Source: Linnemannia schmuckeri (lineage: Eukaryota > Mortierellomycota > Mortierellomycetes > Mortierellales > Mortierellaceae). From it: a stretch of DNA of 64,000 bases. The notes below the pieces were generated by a model. That model ran no database searches and had not been told where the DNA came from. It saw nothing but the letters and a program-made list of their open reading frames with translations. A program made the translations under genes and the position numbers. Shown piece by piece: positions 22,239 through 34,439 of this stretch (position 1 is its first letter; every line of letters starts with the position of its first letter). The stretch lies in the NCBI GenBank assembly GCA_029449235.1, contig JANATG010000007.1, positions 1,488,001-1,552,000 on the forward strand, given 5' to 3'.

Positions 22239-24054
22239 TTATTCCATGATCTTGCCGACATACTTGTAGGCACCAGCAAGACCGGAGATAAAGCCAGTAA
22301 CAGCTTGGAAACCGTCGGAGAAGGAGCAGTGGAGATTGTCATAACCTATAATTGGCATCAATTGAAAAAAAAAAAAAAAAAGGAATGGAGTGGAAAAAGA
22401 ACATATTCGTGTTAGTGTCCTGGTAAAATATACTTTTGTTGTTTGTTGTCATCGGCATGTTCAAAAGAAATAAAAAAAAAAGAAACTTACCACAGAATAA
22501 AAAGTCACCGCCGAGCTTGACAGTGGTGACCTTGAGCCAGTGAAGTTTGGTTGTCAGTTTGACATGTTGTGCCTGGTGGGATTTGTCATATTCAGCATCT
22601 TGTCCTCCTTCAATGGCCATCTGCGCCTCCAAGGCCTTGATTTGTTTCCGGACATCCCAGATGGTTTGCAAGTTCTCGTGAAGATCGATCGTCACGCCAA
22701 CCATCCAGAGTCGGTTTGACCAGGGCTCAGCCTTGTCTGCAAAGTTCCTGTCCAGGACACCAATGACTCCTAAACAGTAGATGTCATCCGAGATGTCCTG
22801 AACAAAGCCCAGAACCGTGTTCAGATGCCCAAGTCGATCTCGGAGAGTGTTGCCCCACTTTTGGCTGGGCGCCTTGTCGAGTGTCCGGCGAAGGCCCTGC
22901 TTGCGAAGGTTAGATCTCAATGCGATGGCCATCGTTAGCACCGAGGCCATGGGATCGATGAAATGGCCCAGTCGGAGGACCTTGCGAGTGGTTGAAAACT
23001 GCTTGGCGAGGGCTTTGAGGCGAGTTGCCAAGACGGTATACTGTTTTGGGTCAGAAAGGAAGAGCCAGAGGAAGACTTTAGCAAAGTACTGGACAACTTT
23101 GATGGTCTTGTCTCTTCCGTCAACTACATCAGAAATTTCGCGGATGATTTGGCTGACTGACTTTGAGGTGCAGTGATATGGTGCTCGCGTTGTTGTTATC
23201 TTCTTCTTGAAGGTGGCTGTTGTTTTCGTTGTTGTTGTGGAGGTTGTTGATGTTGTTGTTGCTTTTGTGAGCAAGGTAGCAGGTTGGCCCTTCAGGGTGG
23301 GATATGACTCTGAAGAAGGAGAGGTGGCATGGCTGCTTGGAGGGGTGTCGATCAAGAAGAGTCTTGAGGCTTCTTCAGTCTCGAGTGGCTCAAAGGATAA
23401 GGAGGAGGATTTGTTTTGATGGGGTAAGGAGACGGATGATAAGGAGGTGGAAGAAGAGTTTGCTGAGGCTGAGGAAAGGGACGAAGATGTGGACGAAACG
23501 GCGGAGGATGAACCCGTCGAATGAGAAAATAAAATAGTAGTCGATACGGGCTCAAGTGTACTGAGGAGGTTGCTATTGCTGTTGCTGACATGAAGACTGG
23601 CTGTCCGGGAGAGACGTCGTGCTGTGTGTGCTGCTGTCGATTGGCTGTCGTTATGGTTATGGAAATAGGGAGAGTTGGGGTGATGATGATGATGGGTATC
23701 ATTGTCATATCGGAGGAGATGGCCTGCGGTGTTGAAGGACGAGTTGGACTCCTGGAGGGGTTCAAGAAAGTCGTCGGATTGGGATCCGAGAGTGGCATGT
23801 TGCTTGGGGGAGATGGGTGGTGATATCTCTGTCTCTGCGGCGACCTTGGCCCGCTCTGTTGACCAGGGGTGGAGGTGAAAGGGGTTTGCTGTTGCTGGTG
23901 TTGGAGTTGTGGAGTCGTCAAGGAGAAGAGGACTTTCGGTGGAAGGAGAGGAGGAAGAAGGGGAGGCGGAAGTGAGGGAGTGGATGATGGCAGCAGCTGC
24001 AGAGACGGAGGCCGTTCTTGCCCGTGTCCGCTCCTGCGATGAATGCTGTTCCAT
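22239..24054 (-). CDS. PEX11: PEX11-family peroxisomal membrane protein with long N-terminal extension
   Basis: Two exons (minus): 24054-22491 and 22345-22239, 556 residues. The C-terminal 250 residues fit PEX11: VVDGRDKTIKVVQYFAKV, then LAKQFSTTRKVLRLGHFID (the membrane-remodelling amphipathic region), a central DDIYCLGVIG segment, and a C-terminal hydrophobic hairpin GFQAVTGFISGLAGAYKYVG encoded by the last exon. PEX11 proteins sit in the peroxisomal membrane and drive elongation and division. Family members are usually 230-280 residues. Here about 300 extra residues precede the domain, rich in Ser, Thr, Ala and His and probably disordered. An internal start before the domain cannot be excluded, but no intron or stop separates the parts. 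Confidence 0.85.
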
Positions 24055-26934
24055 AGTAGTAGGAGTAGAAGGAGTAGGAGAGAAGGGTTACGAGTGTATG
24101 TTGTTGATTGAAGAGAGGAGATATGAGAAATAAGAGGAGAGTGGCTGAGAAGAGAGAGAGATGACACACAAAAAATTGAGATGGGAATAGAGAGATGAGA
24201 GATGAGGAGGAGTTGTAAACACTTTGTTATTTTGCTTGAAGGGAAAAAAGAGAGAAAGAAAAGAAGAGAAGACGACAAGAGAGAAGAAGAGAAGAGAAGA
24301 GAAAAAGAGAGAAAGCAGAAGAGAGAGAAAAGAGATCATTTTGTGCTTGCCCACGGAGCAAAACGAGGCAGAATCGATGGGATACTGAACCAATGACAGT
24401 GTGACAAAAATAGAAACGAACATGACCCACGGATACAAAATTGGTGCTCTATTCACTCTATTCACTCTATTCACTCTATCACCACCTAAAACAAACAAGG
24501 TTCTCTTTTTTCATTCAATTCATCCACATTGCTCTCTGACTTCTCGAAGGCCCTCTCTTCGACGCCTTATTTTATTACATGAACAAGCTTATCGCTCGGT
24601 TCTCCTCAGCCCTATTTTTTCTATTGTTTTACTTCCAAGTCGCTATTGTTTGGTCTTGCATTATCACAATCAGCCAGCCAGATAGTCAGTCAAGTTCATG
24701 GTGGCAGCCCAATGTAACAGCGGCATGTAGTTCATCATCTAAAACAAATCACACTAGCAAGCAACTGTGTCTGAAAGATTCACTTCAACCTCGCTTTTCA
24801 TTGAATCTGCAACATTCTATGGTAAAACATGTTTGTTTGAAGTTATATCTTCTAGGGAGAAGAGGCCACAGCTAACGATTTCGAAGGCGAATAGGAACCT
24901 GATGGATACCGCGCAAAGTATCATCAGTTTGAGGGCATCCGAACATGCAGGTTATGTATGCGAGTTTGTTTAAGTACTTTCATCGCCTCATTTATTCTTG
25001 GTCAGAGCATGGGGCTGCAGATCCGGCATGCCTGAAAAAAAAATAACTGATTTTGGTAATGAGCATACAGAAAAATGCCTATGAAGCTTGCTTATCAGGA
25101 TAGTCCGGACAAGCAGGTGCTTTTGTCGAAAAGAAACAGCTACGATTAGGGAGTTGTCGTTGACTCTTGTGCAGTCGAAAAATAACCTGTGGTGAAGGGA
25201 ACTAAAGAGACCCTTGATGCATTGCACCATGCGCGAATAAGATAGGCAAACGTCTATCTGTCTAACCCAACCTGTTCCAAATCCACGACAAGAGTATAAG
25301 AAACTAGGGAAAGAAAACAGAAATTGGAGGGACCCGTGCGCAAAGAAGGTCAAGACCGTTTCTTTTTGCTGGCTAGAGACTTTGAAGATGAACGCCTTGA
25401 ATAAAAATGTACACAAGAACGCTTGAAATTCCTTCAGGTCGTTTTCAATGTGACCTCTTTAAGTGGGATGAAGATGAGTGATACCGTTTTGATGGGCGTT
25501 CACATAAAGCACTAATGTTCCAACAGCACGATTCCAGTCGTTGACAAGCACAGTTCTGTTTTCTATTTATCAATTGCTCAGGGCGAACAAAAAAACAAAA
25601 AAACCTCTCTCCACCTGCCATCAAAGCTATCGTCACGACCAGAAGCACTCACAAGTAGATCGACCATCTTCTTGAGCTTGAGATTTACGTGTAATTCGAG
25701 GGTAATGAAGAGTGAACCAGCAAAGTGGAAGGCGCACAAGGAAGGATGGTTTTGTGATGCGAGAAGTATTAAAGGAATGGTATATGTAGGTGCATACAAG
25801 ATATGCACCCGGTGGTTGAAAAACGCGTCGCACGTAGGTTGAGAACAAGGGATGCCATTTCTCTAGACAAATAAGCCCAGCCTAGCAAAAAAAGAAAAAA
25901 AAAAAAAGGCCTTTGGCAACGAGCGAACCGGGAACGCATGTTTTCCGTGAGGTGCCACGTTTTGTTGATCCGATGGCATTGGCCTTTCGTAGGCAGGCAT
26001 TCTATGATGACATGGAAGTCAAACGATGACATTAATGATGAAGTGTTGTTACGCGATAGGTTTTTTGCAAGGGTGATACCAAAGAGGGCAATTAGATTGG
26101 TAAGAAAGAGTCCCGATTTGTGAGTGCACCAAATGCGTTGCGCTTTTTTTTTTTTTTTTTCCCCTCCCTTCCCTTGCGACTTGTTCTCCTCGCAGAAGGC
26201 TTAAATGTGTATATGTGTGAGAGCCCTATCTGTGTGTGAAGTGGAGAGTGAATGATCATACTACATCAAGTATAAAAATTGCACTTTGTTCATCCATCGA
26301 TGGGCTGTCAATTTCATACATGCCCTGGAAAAGGGAGTTCGGTTCATCTCGCACTTTTCCAATCCGAACCGGCAAAAAAGAAAAAAGTGAGAGCAATTGA
26401 GCATATGATAGGTGTTGTGTTTGCAAACATAAGGTGATGTTCCAATTGTTTTGTTGTCATCTTTTTGCCCTCTGTCCAACGAGGGCGCAAGGTCTTCTTC
26501 CTGGGAGACAAGGGAGCCCCTTGCAGCAGGAGAGTAGGAGAGTGGGTGAGTGAATGGACGGACAACAGGGAGCAAAAAACACCTTTCTTGCAAGGGCATA
26601 CATGCCAACTTCCAACTTGCAAGCCATTTATTTTTCAGGGACAGTCGACGGTGTGGAGTCAAAGAGATTGTGGTCAAGAGACAGATCTTCTCAATTAGGC
26701 AATTGCGCTTACAAAAAGCGAACAGTAGCAACCTTCCTTCGGTGGTCAAAGTGTTGTCCAAGAAAAAACATATAAGACTGGCAGTGTTCTCATGATCACC
26801 ACCTTCACCACCACCACTAACTCCTTTTCCCTTCCTCATTCCTTCTCCCCTCCACCTTTCGACCCGAACGTAACCACATTCACCTCCACAGGAATCAACA
26901 TTAATCAGCAACAGCAACAACTTCGACAACAGAG
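24055..26934. other. 2.9-kb intergenic region
   Basis: The left part (24055-24340) is the sense-strand CT-rich leader of PEX11 (purine-rich on plus). The right part, roughly 26760-26930, is the leader of the AGMO gene and contains CAC and CAA-type repeats. Between them I find no recognised gene. One 98-codon plus-strand frame at 24579-24875 begins with a signal-peptide-like segment but has no other support. A T run of 18 nt lies at about 26144-26161. Confidence 0.5.
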
Positions 26935-28707
26935 ATGACAGCCATCAAGATCGCCGAATCCCTCGGACGTATGTTCTACCTGGTTTCGCCGAGTCGCCAC
27001 TTCTTTGTCACCCAGGATGAGGTCGAGCCCTACGTCTCCGATGCGACCATCTGGTTCCTGTTCTTTATCGCCGCCGAATTGATCTACTTTTCCATCGCTG
27101 ACAAGCGCAAAGGATTGAAGCGCCACGACGGCAAGTGGGACCAAGGGAAATACCGTATGAACGACATGATCGGATCTCTCGGCGCCGGATCTGTCCAACA
27201 AATGTCGCGCTTCTTCCTTGGAAGTTTGCAGATGGTCACCTACAACTATATCTGGGATAACTACAGGCTGCCTGGACTTGCCTTTGAGACCTTTCATCTC
27301 CCTACCTGGGTCGGATGCTTCTTGGCGACCGATTTTATGTACTACTGGGTAAGTAGTTGCAAGTTCAATTTTATTTCTCGGGAAATTTGGGAGTGGCGTG
27401 TCATTCAAGGTGTATGCATTGTGGCTAACAGCAAGTTCGTGTCACCATTGCACTTGTTTAGTTCCATCGTGCTGCTCACGAGGTCAACCTCTTTTGGGCT
27501 GGACATTCCGTTCACCACAGCAGGTTCGTTACCGCCTTGGGGCTTTTTCCCGTAGGTCTGGAGGAGCTATTGTGAGTTACTTATTGATGCTGAATTTCTC
27601 TCATGCTGTTTTCTAGTGAGTACTACAACGCCACTACGGCACTGAGACAGTCGTTGGCCCAGACCTATACCTCCTTCGTCTTCAACTTACCCTTGGCCTT
27701 TGTCTTCTCGCCCGCTCAGTTTGCTGTCCACACTCAGCTGAACTTACTCTTCCAGTTCTGGATCCACACGGGTAGGCCAAGCTCTGAATGTGCTAAGTAT
27801 CATGCAAGCCCCTCCTTGTTACTCATATACTAACTCTATGTTGCCGTTCTTGTATCTAGAAATCGTTCCAAGAATGGGTTGGCTCGAGTACATCATCAAC
27901 ACACCTAGTGCCCATCGAGTCCATCACGGTCGCAACCCTTACTGCATCGATAAGAACTACGCCGGCACCCTCATTATCTGGGATCGCATGTTTGGAACCT
28001 ATGCTGATGAGCGCATCTACCCTGATGTTGTCGCCACCAAGGAAGAGGAAGAACCAGTCGCCTACGGGCTTACGCACCCTATCAACACCTTTGACCCTGT
28101 CGCCATCCAGCTCGGTCACTTTCAGCATATCTGGAACATGCTCTGGATCACCCCCGGTCTTGCTAACAAGTTCAAAGTTGTCTTTTATGGTCCTGGCTGG
28201 CACCCTGGCACCCCTCGGACCGGTCTGTTGTCCGAGATTCCTGATGTTGACCTGAAGAACCCTCCCAAGAAGTACGATCCAGTTCTGCCTAGAAAGTTCA
28301 ACTACTACATCGCCGCCCATTTCGCGATCGTAATGGTTGTTGGAAGTGCATTGCTCGGCGAGCTCTACAAGATCCTGCCCCTTCATTACACTCAAGCCAT
28401 CTGTGTTGCATTTTTGGTCTCGCTGGTGTCATTGGCCAAGATCATGGATGCCAAGGAGTACGGACTCAAGATTGAGTTGGCAAGGACGTTGACATTCTTC
28501 TTGTTGGCCGAGTTTGTGGCGCGTTCGGGATTCTATAAGCAGACCTATTGGCAGAGACGTGGCACGCTGTGTGTTGCAGACACATTTTTTGTCAGCACTT
28601 TGTTTATTGGCTGGAACATTTACAAGCTTGGATCGACCTGGGCCACTGTCGTACCTACCCTCTCCAAGAAGGGACAGGATGTTAAGGACAAGATCAAGAC
28701 CAACTAA
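26935..28707 (+). CDS. AGMO: Alkylglycerol monooxygenase (AGMO/TMEM195-like), fatty acid hydroxylase superfamily
   Basis: Four exons, 26935-27348, 27462-27523, 27617-27771 and 27860-28707, 492 residues. The di-iron histidine boxes are complete: HRAAH (140-144), HSVHH (153-157) and HRVHH (229-233). The blocks around them, FHRAAHEVNLFWAGH, NTPSAHRVHHGRN, CIDKNYAGTLIIWDRMFG and YGLTHPINTF, are characteristic of AGMO rather than sterol desaturases. Known activity: tetrahydrobiopterin-dependent cleavage of the ether bond of alkylglycerols, in the ER membrane. Several hydrophobic segments at the N-terminus (about 46-66) and C-terminus (about 330-470) fit a multi-pass protein. The 62-nt second exon carries two of the three boxes. 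Cofactor supply in this organism is not shown in the window. Confidence 0.92.
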
Positions 28708-28714
28708 GATATTA

Positions 28715-28733
28715 TTTTTTTTTTTTTTTTTTT
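28715..28733 (+). terminator. T tract just after the AGMO stop codon
   Basis: A run of 19 T residues starts 7 nt after the AGMO stop. Similar runs follow the stops of the NDR kinase and of the large methyltransferase. It could be a 3'-UTR element helping end formation, but this is inferred only from position. Confidence 0.3.
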
Positions 28734-28829
28734 CATTTTTTTATACCACCGTTAAACAAATTTTTTGAAATGTAACTTTTGTATGTGTCTATGGATGATT
28801 AGCTAGTGTCGGGTTCATGGGTAAAGAGA

Positions 28830-30514
28830 TCACGATCCCTCCACATAATCCTTGAGCTCGTTTTGCAACTCTTTCTCCCAGTCAGTCACATCAACATCTA
28901 CGTCGTCTCCGTCTCCAATGGACACTCCCGAGGCGAGTTGCTTCTCAAGCCATGCGTCTAGTAACATCACAAATAAGTTAAAATATAAATAATTTTCGTG
29001 AGTGAGTTGTTGGTAGGATCGCACACGGGTGCTCTCAACAAAAAAAACTATGCGATAATAAGATCCATGCATGTGGCGTTACTGGGAAGAAGCCTTTCTC
29101 TTTTACCTGGATCTTCTTCATGGTCTGGCATCTCAGCTTCAAAAAGCACCTCAGACTTCTTTTCAGCCACCTTCTTGACTGCAGCATTGCTAGACTCCTT
29201 CGTAGTGGTTGTCGTTGCTGTTATTGTTGTCGTCGTTGTGGCTGTCGAAGGAGGGCTGAAATCCTTGACGGTTGTAGAAGCGGGTCTAGATCGAGTAGGG
29301 GGCCCCTCAACATCATCCTTGCCAAAGTAGATATTATACCCCAGCACAGACGACGACAACGTACGACCATGCCTGGGACTATTGCTCCCACCTTCTGCGC
29401 CGCCGCTGCCACCGCTACCCTCTGATGTTGAATCCGAGATTCCTTCCGAGAATGAATCCAAACCGGCTGTGGAGAGGGCGACCTGTTTGAGGAGCGTGAC
29501 TCTATAAAAGTAATTCCGCCAAAAGACGAGTTCCTCTATCTCCTTGGGGACAAGGTAGAAGCGCATCTTGTTCAAGTTGGGGTCTTCCTTCAGTGTTGCC
29601 ATTGCTGTTGAGGAGTAGACCTTCATATCAAAGACGAAGTCCGTTCCTGGAGGTGGTGGGAGCAAAAAATTGCGTTTGTCCTACGAAAAATATAATGAGG
29701 GTAGCAAGTTAGTTCGGCCGTTTTTTTTTAAAGAAGAGCTGTTCAACATTACAGTGCTGTGAGTACCTTGGACAGACTGAGGATACGCGATTTAAACTGA
29801 TCCTCATCTGGCAGTCCAGCCCATGCCGGCACCGCCTCTACACCGTGTAGAAAAAGAGAGAAGTGATATATCAGTCAGTAATGACATGTGCACTAATGAT
29901 CACAACTGATGAAAGAAAGTGAGACAAGGGAAATAAAACAGACTGGTGGTGTGTACTGTACCAGTGCCTTGCTTGGGCGCCGCATTCTCTAATTTCTTCT
30001 GCTTCACAAATTCCTCATGCTCCTTTTGAATGCCCTGGGTGACATTGGCACTGACACGCTGCGCCGCACTGCTAAGTGACTTGAAGGCAGAGACACCCCA
30101 GTCCTTGGTCGTATTGGCAAGTTGCTCGGTGCTCGCTTGCAAGTTCTTCATGTCAACCTTGTTGATCTGAGGCGGAACTAAAGAAGCAGGCGATTTGGTG
30201 TTGGAGAGGGTCGACCGCATCGATGAGAAAAAGGACGAGGTGTTGATCTTGGGCGCGTTGAAACCTCCCGAGAAGACGGCTGTCGTGAACGCTTGTAATG
30301 ATTGGGGTGTTCCTCCTCCTGCCTTATCCTGGTCGTTGCTGGATGTAGTGATTGGTGCTGAAGAAAGGTCACTGCTATCGGTCTTTAGAGAAGCGCTGTC
30401 GTCGTTTTTGGTGGAAGTAGCCTGGGTTGACTCTATGGGGCTAGCTGTTTCTGCCGAGGTTGTATCGACAGTAGCTGCTGTGGTGTCGCTCTTGTCGGTT
30501 GTGGTGGATGCCAT
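28830..30514 (-). CDS. BSD-domain protein (SYAP1/BSDC1-like)
   Basis: Four exons (minus): 30514-29962, 29837-29767, 29680-29107 and 28957-28830, 441 residues. The first 100 residues are Ser/Thr-rich. A helical, possibly amphipathic region (about 105-180) leads to GLPDEDQFKSRILSLSKD and a BSD domain at about 220-275, ending in the invariant aromatic pattern LVFWRNYFYRVTLLK. The C-terminus is low complexity and finishes with an acidic stretch (WLEKQLASGV to DWEKELQNELKDYV). This layout matches cytosolic BSD proteins such as SYAP1, BSDC1 and plant/fungal relatives rather than TFIIH p62. The molecular role in fungi is poorly known. The gene is convergent with AGMO (122 nt between stops) and divergent from the NDR kinase. 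Confidence 0.85.
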
Positions 30515-31283
30515 TGCTTGTTCGCTTTGATGCAGGATTGAATTGTAAAAGGCTTTTTACGAGGGATGATGAAGGATGGTGGTGTTGAGAGAGGAAAGAA
30601 AGCTGCAACGTAGCGGGGCCAAACTCTCTTTTAGTATCACTCCTCGTGCTCGTGGCTGTGGCTTGCAAAGAAAGAAGCTTCTGTGCACACACTCCCTTCC
30701 GCCTTTTGCCTTGGCTTTTTTTTTTTTTTCCCTGTACACCGTTTTTTTAACCGTTCGATGGCACAGGACAGCTGATGCTTCATACTGTGTGGTGTGTGCC
30801 TGTCTAGATAACAAGATGAGAACGATCTTCTCGATCCACTGCCTGTTCAATTGCTCCTCCAGTGGTGGTCCTCGCAAGGCGCTCGAGTTTGCCTTCACCT
30901 TAACTTTTTCTTCACACTCCTACATGACTTTCTCTAATGCCCCTGAAGTGGTCATATTAATTAACACACACTCTCTCTTTTTCGTTTGCCCCCTTTTGTT
31001 CTTTTCACTCAACCTTCCTTTTCTCTCTTCTCTTTCTCTCTCTCTTTTCTTCGTTCGCTCCTTTCCCTTCCTTCCTTCCTTCTCTCTCACTCCCTCTTTG
31101 GTCGCTCATTCGGCACGTTGTCACTTTCACACCTTCCCCTCACTACATAAAACCATATTCAAGCTCGACTCAAAAGACACACACACACACACTCATTCAT
31201 TAACACCACATTGCCCCAGGTGGCCTTCCACTTCAGCTGATTGGTGAAATCTCCCCCACTTCTTCCCCTTCACCTTTCCGCCA
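30515..31283. promoter_or_regulatory. Shared upstream region of the BSD gene and CBK1
   Basis: The two starts are 769 nt apart on opposite strands. The plus-strand half (about 30970-31280) is strongly CT-rich and G-poor and probably forms the kinase leader. No gene is seen. Confidence 0.5.
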
Positions 31284-34127
31284 ATGCAGTACGAATACCT
31301 TCCTCCACAGTCGTCTGCCCAGCAGCAACAGCAAGCGCCCTCCATGTCCCAAGCCTGGCAACAACAGCAACAACAGCAGCAGGGCGGACTCGCTCCTCCG
31401 AATCATATGCCCTATAGTGGAGGACTGACCGCGGCTGCGATAGGAAGTTCCGAAAACCTCTTTGACCGCTCGACTGATGGCTTTCCCAAGTCTGCAATTG
31501 ACCAGTCGACCGCTGCAAAGTACCGATTAGAGCACCACTACAGTCTCTCGCTGGAGCAGGCCATTGAACGAAGCGAAAGGTATTTTCTTTCAATCAGAGC
31601 AATGCATACACACTAATGCCATGGCGTTGTTACATCCATACGACTAAGGAGGGATAAGGAAGTGCAGTGCGCTATTTCACGGTTGGCAAAGAGTAGATTG
31701 GGCTGTACTAACCGCAATGTTTCATGCGAGAAAGAGGACGGGATCATGATCCCTTTGTGGCTCAACCCCACTCTCTTTGGTAGCATTTTACCTTCCGCAA
31801 CAAGCATTTCACGAAAAAAAATAAGAGAAAAAAAGTCTAAAAGAGCTGCCGGAGAATAGTGTGTCGGCGTGGGGAAAGAGAGTGAAATGGCTGGTTGAGC
31901 ACCGAAGGATGCAGTGCTATCACAGCGGATGCATGAATGATAAGAGAAAGGGGAAAGTACTTTAAACAACCGCGGAGGCGGAAAGGTTCATATCTTGCTT
32001 GCAGAATGAATTCAAAAGGATATCTTCTAACCACCCGGTTATTATTCTCTCCTCTACTTGGCCTTATGCCTCGCATTCCCCCCGTCTGCTCTTTTTACCT
32101 CCCTCCCCTTGATCCTTCACCCCTCCTCCTCCTTCTCATTTGCCCCTGACGACTTCCTACTGGTCTATCTTGGATCCCTTCTTTGGGTTTGTGCTCTGCA
32201 TGCACTTATTTCTTATTTCAACCCTGTTCTGTTCAATGCCTGGCCTTTGCCTTATTTTTGTTTTGCTCTCTCCTGCACATGCATTCTATCATTTCCACTT
32301 TCTGTCTCCCCGTCTCCCACCATCCCCCTGAATTGTTACAGACGAGTTGAACTCGAGACACGTCTAGAAACCGAGCCTGGAAGCGAGGAGCGTAAGCAAC
32401 GTCAACTGGCTGCTCTTGGTCGTAAGGAATCGCAGTTTCTGAGACTTCGTCGAACACGTCTGGGTCTCGATGACTTTGTCACCGTGAAGGTGATTGGAAA
32501 GGGTGCCTTTGGAGAGGTCCGTCTTGTCCAGAAGCTGGACTCGGGCAAGATTTATGCTATGAAGACCCTTCGTAAGGCCGACATGTTCAAGAAGGACCAA
32601 GTATGTTTTCTTTTTCTCCTGTCCTTATGCCTTACGTGATGTTGCAAGGGGGTACGTACAACTAGGAGGAGTGTTCATTTTGCTCTTTTATTTTCTAACA
32701 TGAATAGTTGGCACACGTCAAAGCTGAGAGAGATGTATTGGCCGAATCTGAATCACCCTGGGTGGTTCAACTCTACTACTCTTTCCAAGATCCACAATAC
32801 TTGTATCTTATCATGGAGTTCTTACCAGGAGGAGACTTAATGACCATGTTGATCAAGTACGACACCTTTTCTGAGGACGTCACTCGCTTCTACATTGCAG
32901 AATGTGTTCTTGCGATTGAGGATATTCACAAGATGGGCTTCATTCACAGGTATGAAACGCGAAAAGAGAAAAACAGTAGTACAACCCCTTTTCTGTCTGC
33001 ATGATTTGATTATCTGGAATGCATGCACGTCATTGTTAATATTACGAACTAACAACAACTCTTATGGCTCGTATTCTCGTTCTTGTATTGATTGCATCGG
33101 AAATGCAGAGATATCAAGCCCGATAACATTTTGATTGACCGCGATGGGCACATCAAGTTGTCAGATTTCGGATTGTCGACTGGATTCCACAAGACGCACG
33201 ATTCGCAGTTCTATCAACGACTGTTGGATGGACAGGTCAAGGGCAGTGCCGGAAACAGCAACACCCAGGACGGAGTGACAACATTGAGTGCAGGCATGGA
33301 TGCCATCAACTTGACCTTTTCCAGCAAAGATAAACTCGCCACATGGAAGAAGAACCGCCGTACCCTTGTAAGCTATAGGGAACTCGACTCTTTGTACACT
33401 GGTGTCGATATTCTTAGTGGTTTATGAACTTCTCTTGCTAATGATAATTTTGATCATTCACGATCCTTAGGCTTATTCCACAGTTGGTACGCCTGACTAT
33501 ATTGCACCAGAGATCTTTTTGCAGCAAGGCTACGGTCAGGAGTGCGACTGGTGGTCTTTGGGAGCGATCATGTTTGAGTGCCTTGTTGGATACCCACCCT
33601 TCTGCAGTGAGAATGCTCACGAGACCTACCGCAAGATTATGAACTGGCGCGAGCAGCTCTACTTCCCTGAGGATGTCCATCTCACCCCTGACGCTGAAGA
33701 TTTGATCCGCAGGTAATGATCTGCTTTGTCGCGTCTGCAATTTACGTATATTACTTTATCATGCGAGTTCATGGACTTGGCATTAACGCAGTCATCTCCT
33801 TTTCTTTCTGTCCTGACTTCATACAACAGACTGATTTGCTCACCAGAGATGCGATTGGGCCGCCACAGTGTGCACGAAATCATGGGTCACCCGTTCTTCC
33901 ACGGGGTAGATTGGGCTAACATTCGGCGGATGGACTCGCCCTTTGTCCCAGTCCTCACGTCGATTACAGATACAAGCTACTTCCCGACTGAGGACCTGGA
34001 GAAAGTGCCTGATCATCCTGAGCAGCACGACTATCATGTCGCCGAGGACTCCAAGCAGAAGGATCTGGCCTTTGTCGGTTATACCTTCAAGCGGTTTGAG
34101 TCTTTGACTAAGCGTAATGCTTTATAG
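31284..34127 (+). CDS. CBK1: NDR/LATS-family AGC kinase (Cbk1/Orb6/Cot-1 orthologue)
   Basis: Six exons, 31284-31579, 32342-32600, 32708-32949, 33109-33367, 33471-33712 and 33830-34127, 531 residues. The N-terminus is Gln-rich. The Mob-binding N-terminal regulatory helix region (about 80-140) precedes the kinase: GKGAFGEV (151-158), Lys173, HRDIKPDN (265-272) and SDFG (284-287). A long insert between DFG and the GTPDYIAPE activation segment is the NDR hallmark, an autoinhibitory segment. The hydrophobic motif FVGYTFKRF lies near the C-terminus. Known role: with Mob2 it controls polarised growth and cell separation (RAM/MOR pathway). The first intron is 762 nt, the rest about 100 nt. The start is the first Met after the CT-rich leader. 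Confidence 0.93.
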
Positions 34128-34131
34128 AGTG

Positions 34132-34159
34132 TTTTTTTTTTTTTTTTTTTTTTTTTTTT
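34132..34159 (+). terminator. T tract just after the CBK1 stop codon
   Basis: A run of 28 T residues begins 5 nt after the stop codon, as after AGMO. It would be a U tract at the start of the 3' UTR. A role is inferred from its repeated placement, and slippage during sequencing is possible. Confidence 0.3.
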
Positions 34160-34439
34160 GAGATGTCCTTTTTTTTCTTTGTTTATTACGAGATACTTTT
34201 GTGAATGATTGGTAATGGCGGGCGGATTCTTAGGTGTTAATGCCACAGTCCGCGATAATGAAGACTACAGAATAAAAAAAAACAAAAATAGCCACAGTTA
34301 AAGACACGGCAGAATGGTGTATCAAGCGTTCGTTTTTGTGTATTAATGTTGATGTAGGAAAGACTATCTTATTCAAATATGAAGAGAATGGAAAGGAAAA
34401 AGAGGAGAGGGTAAAAGAAGGAAGACGAGTGTGCAAGCT

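Noticed and set aside
26261..26929. 222-codon minus-strand frame
   Set aside because: Overlaps the AGMO leader antisense; mixed composition with no recognisable domain and no splice support.
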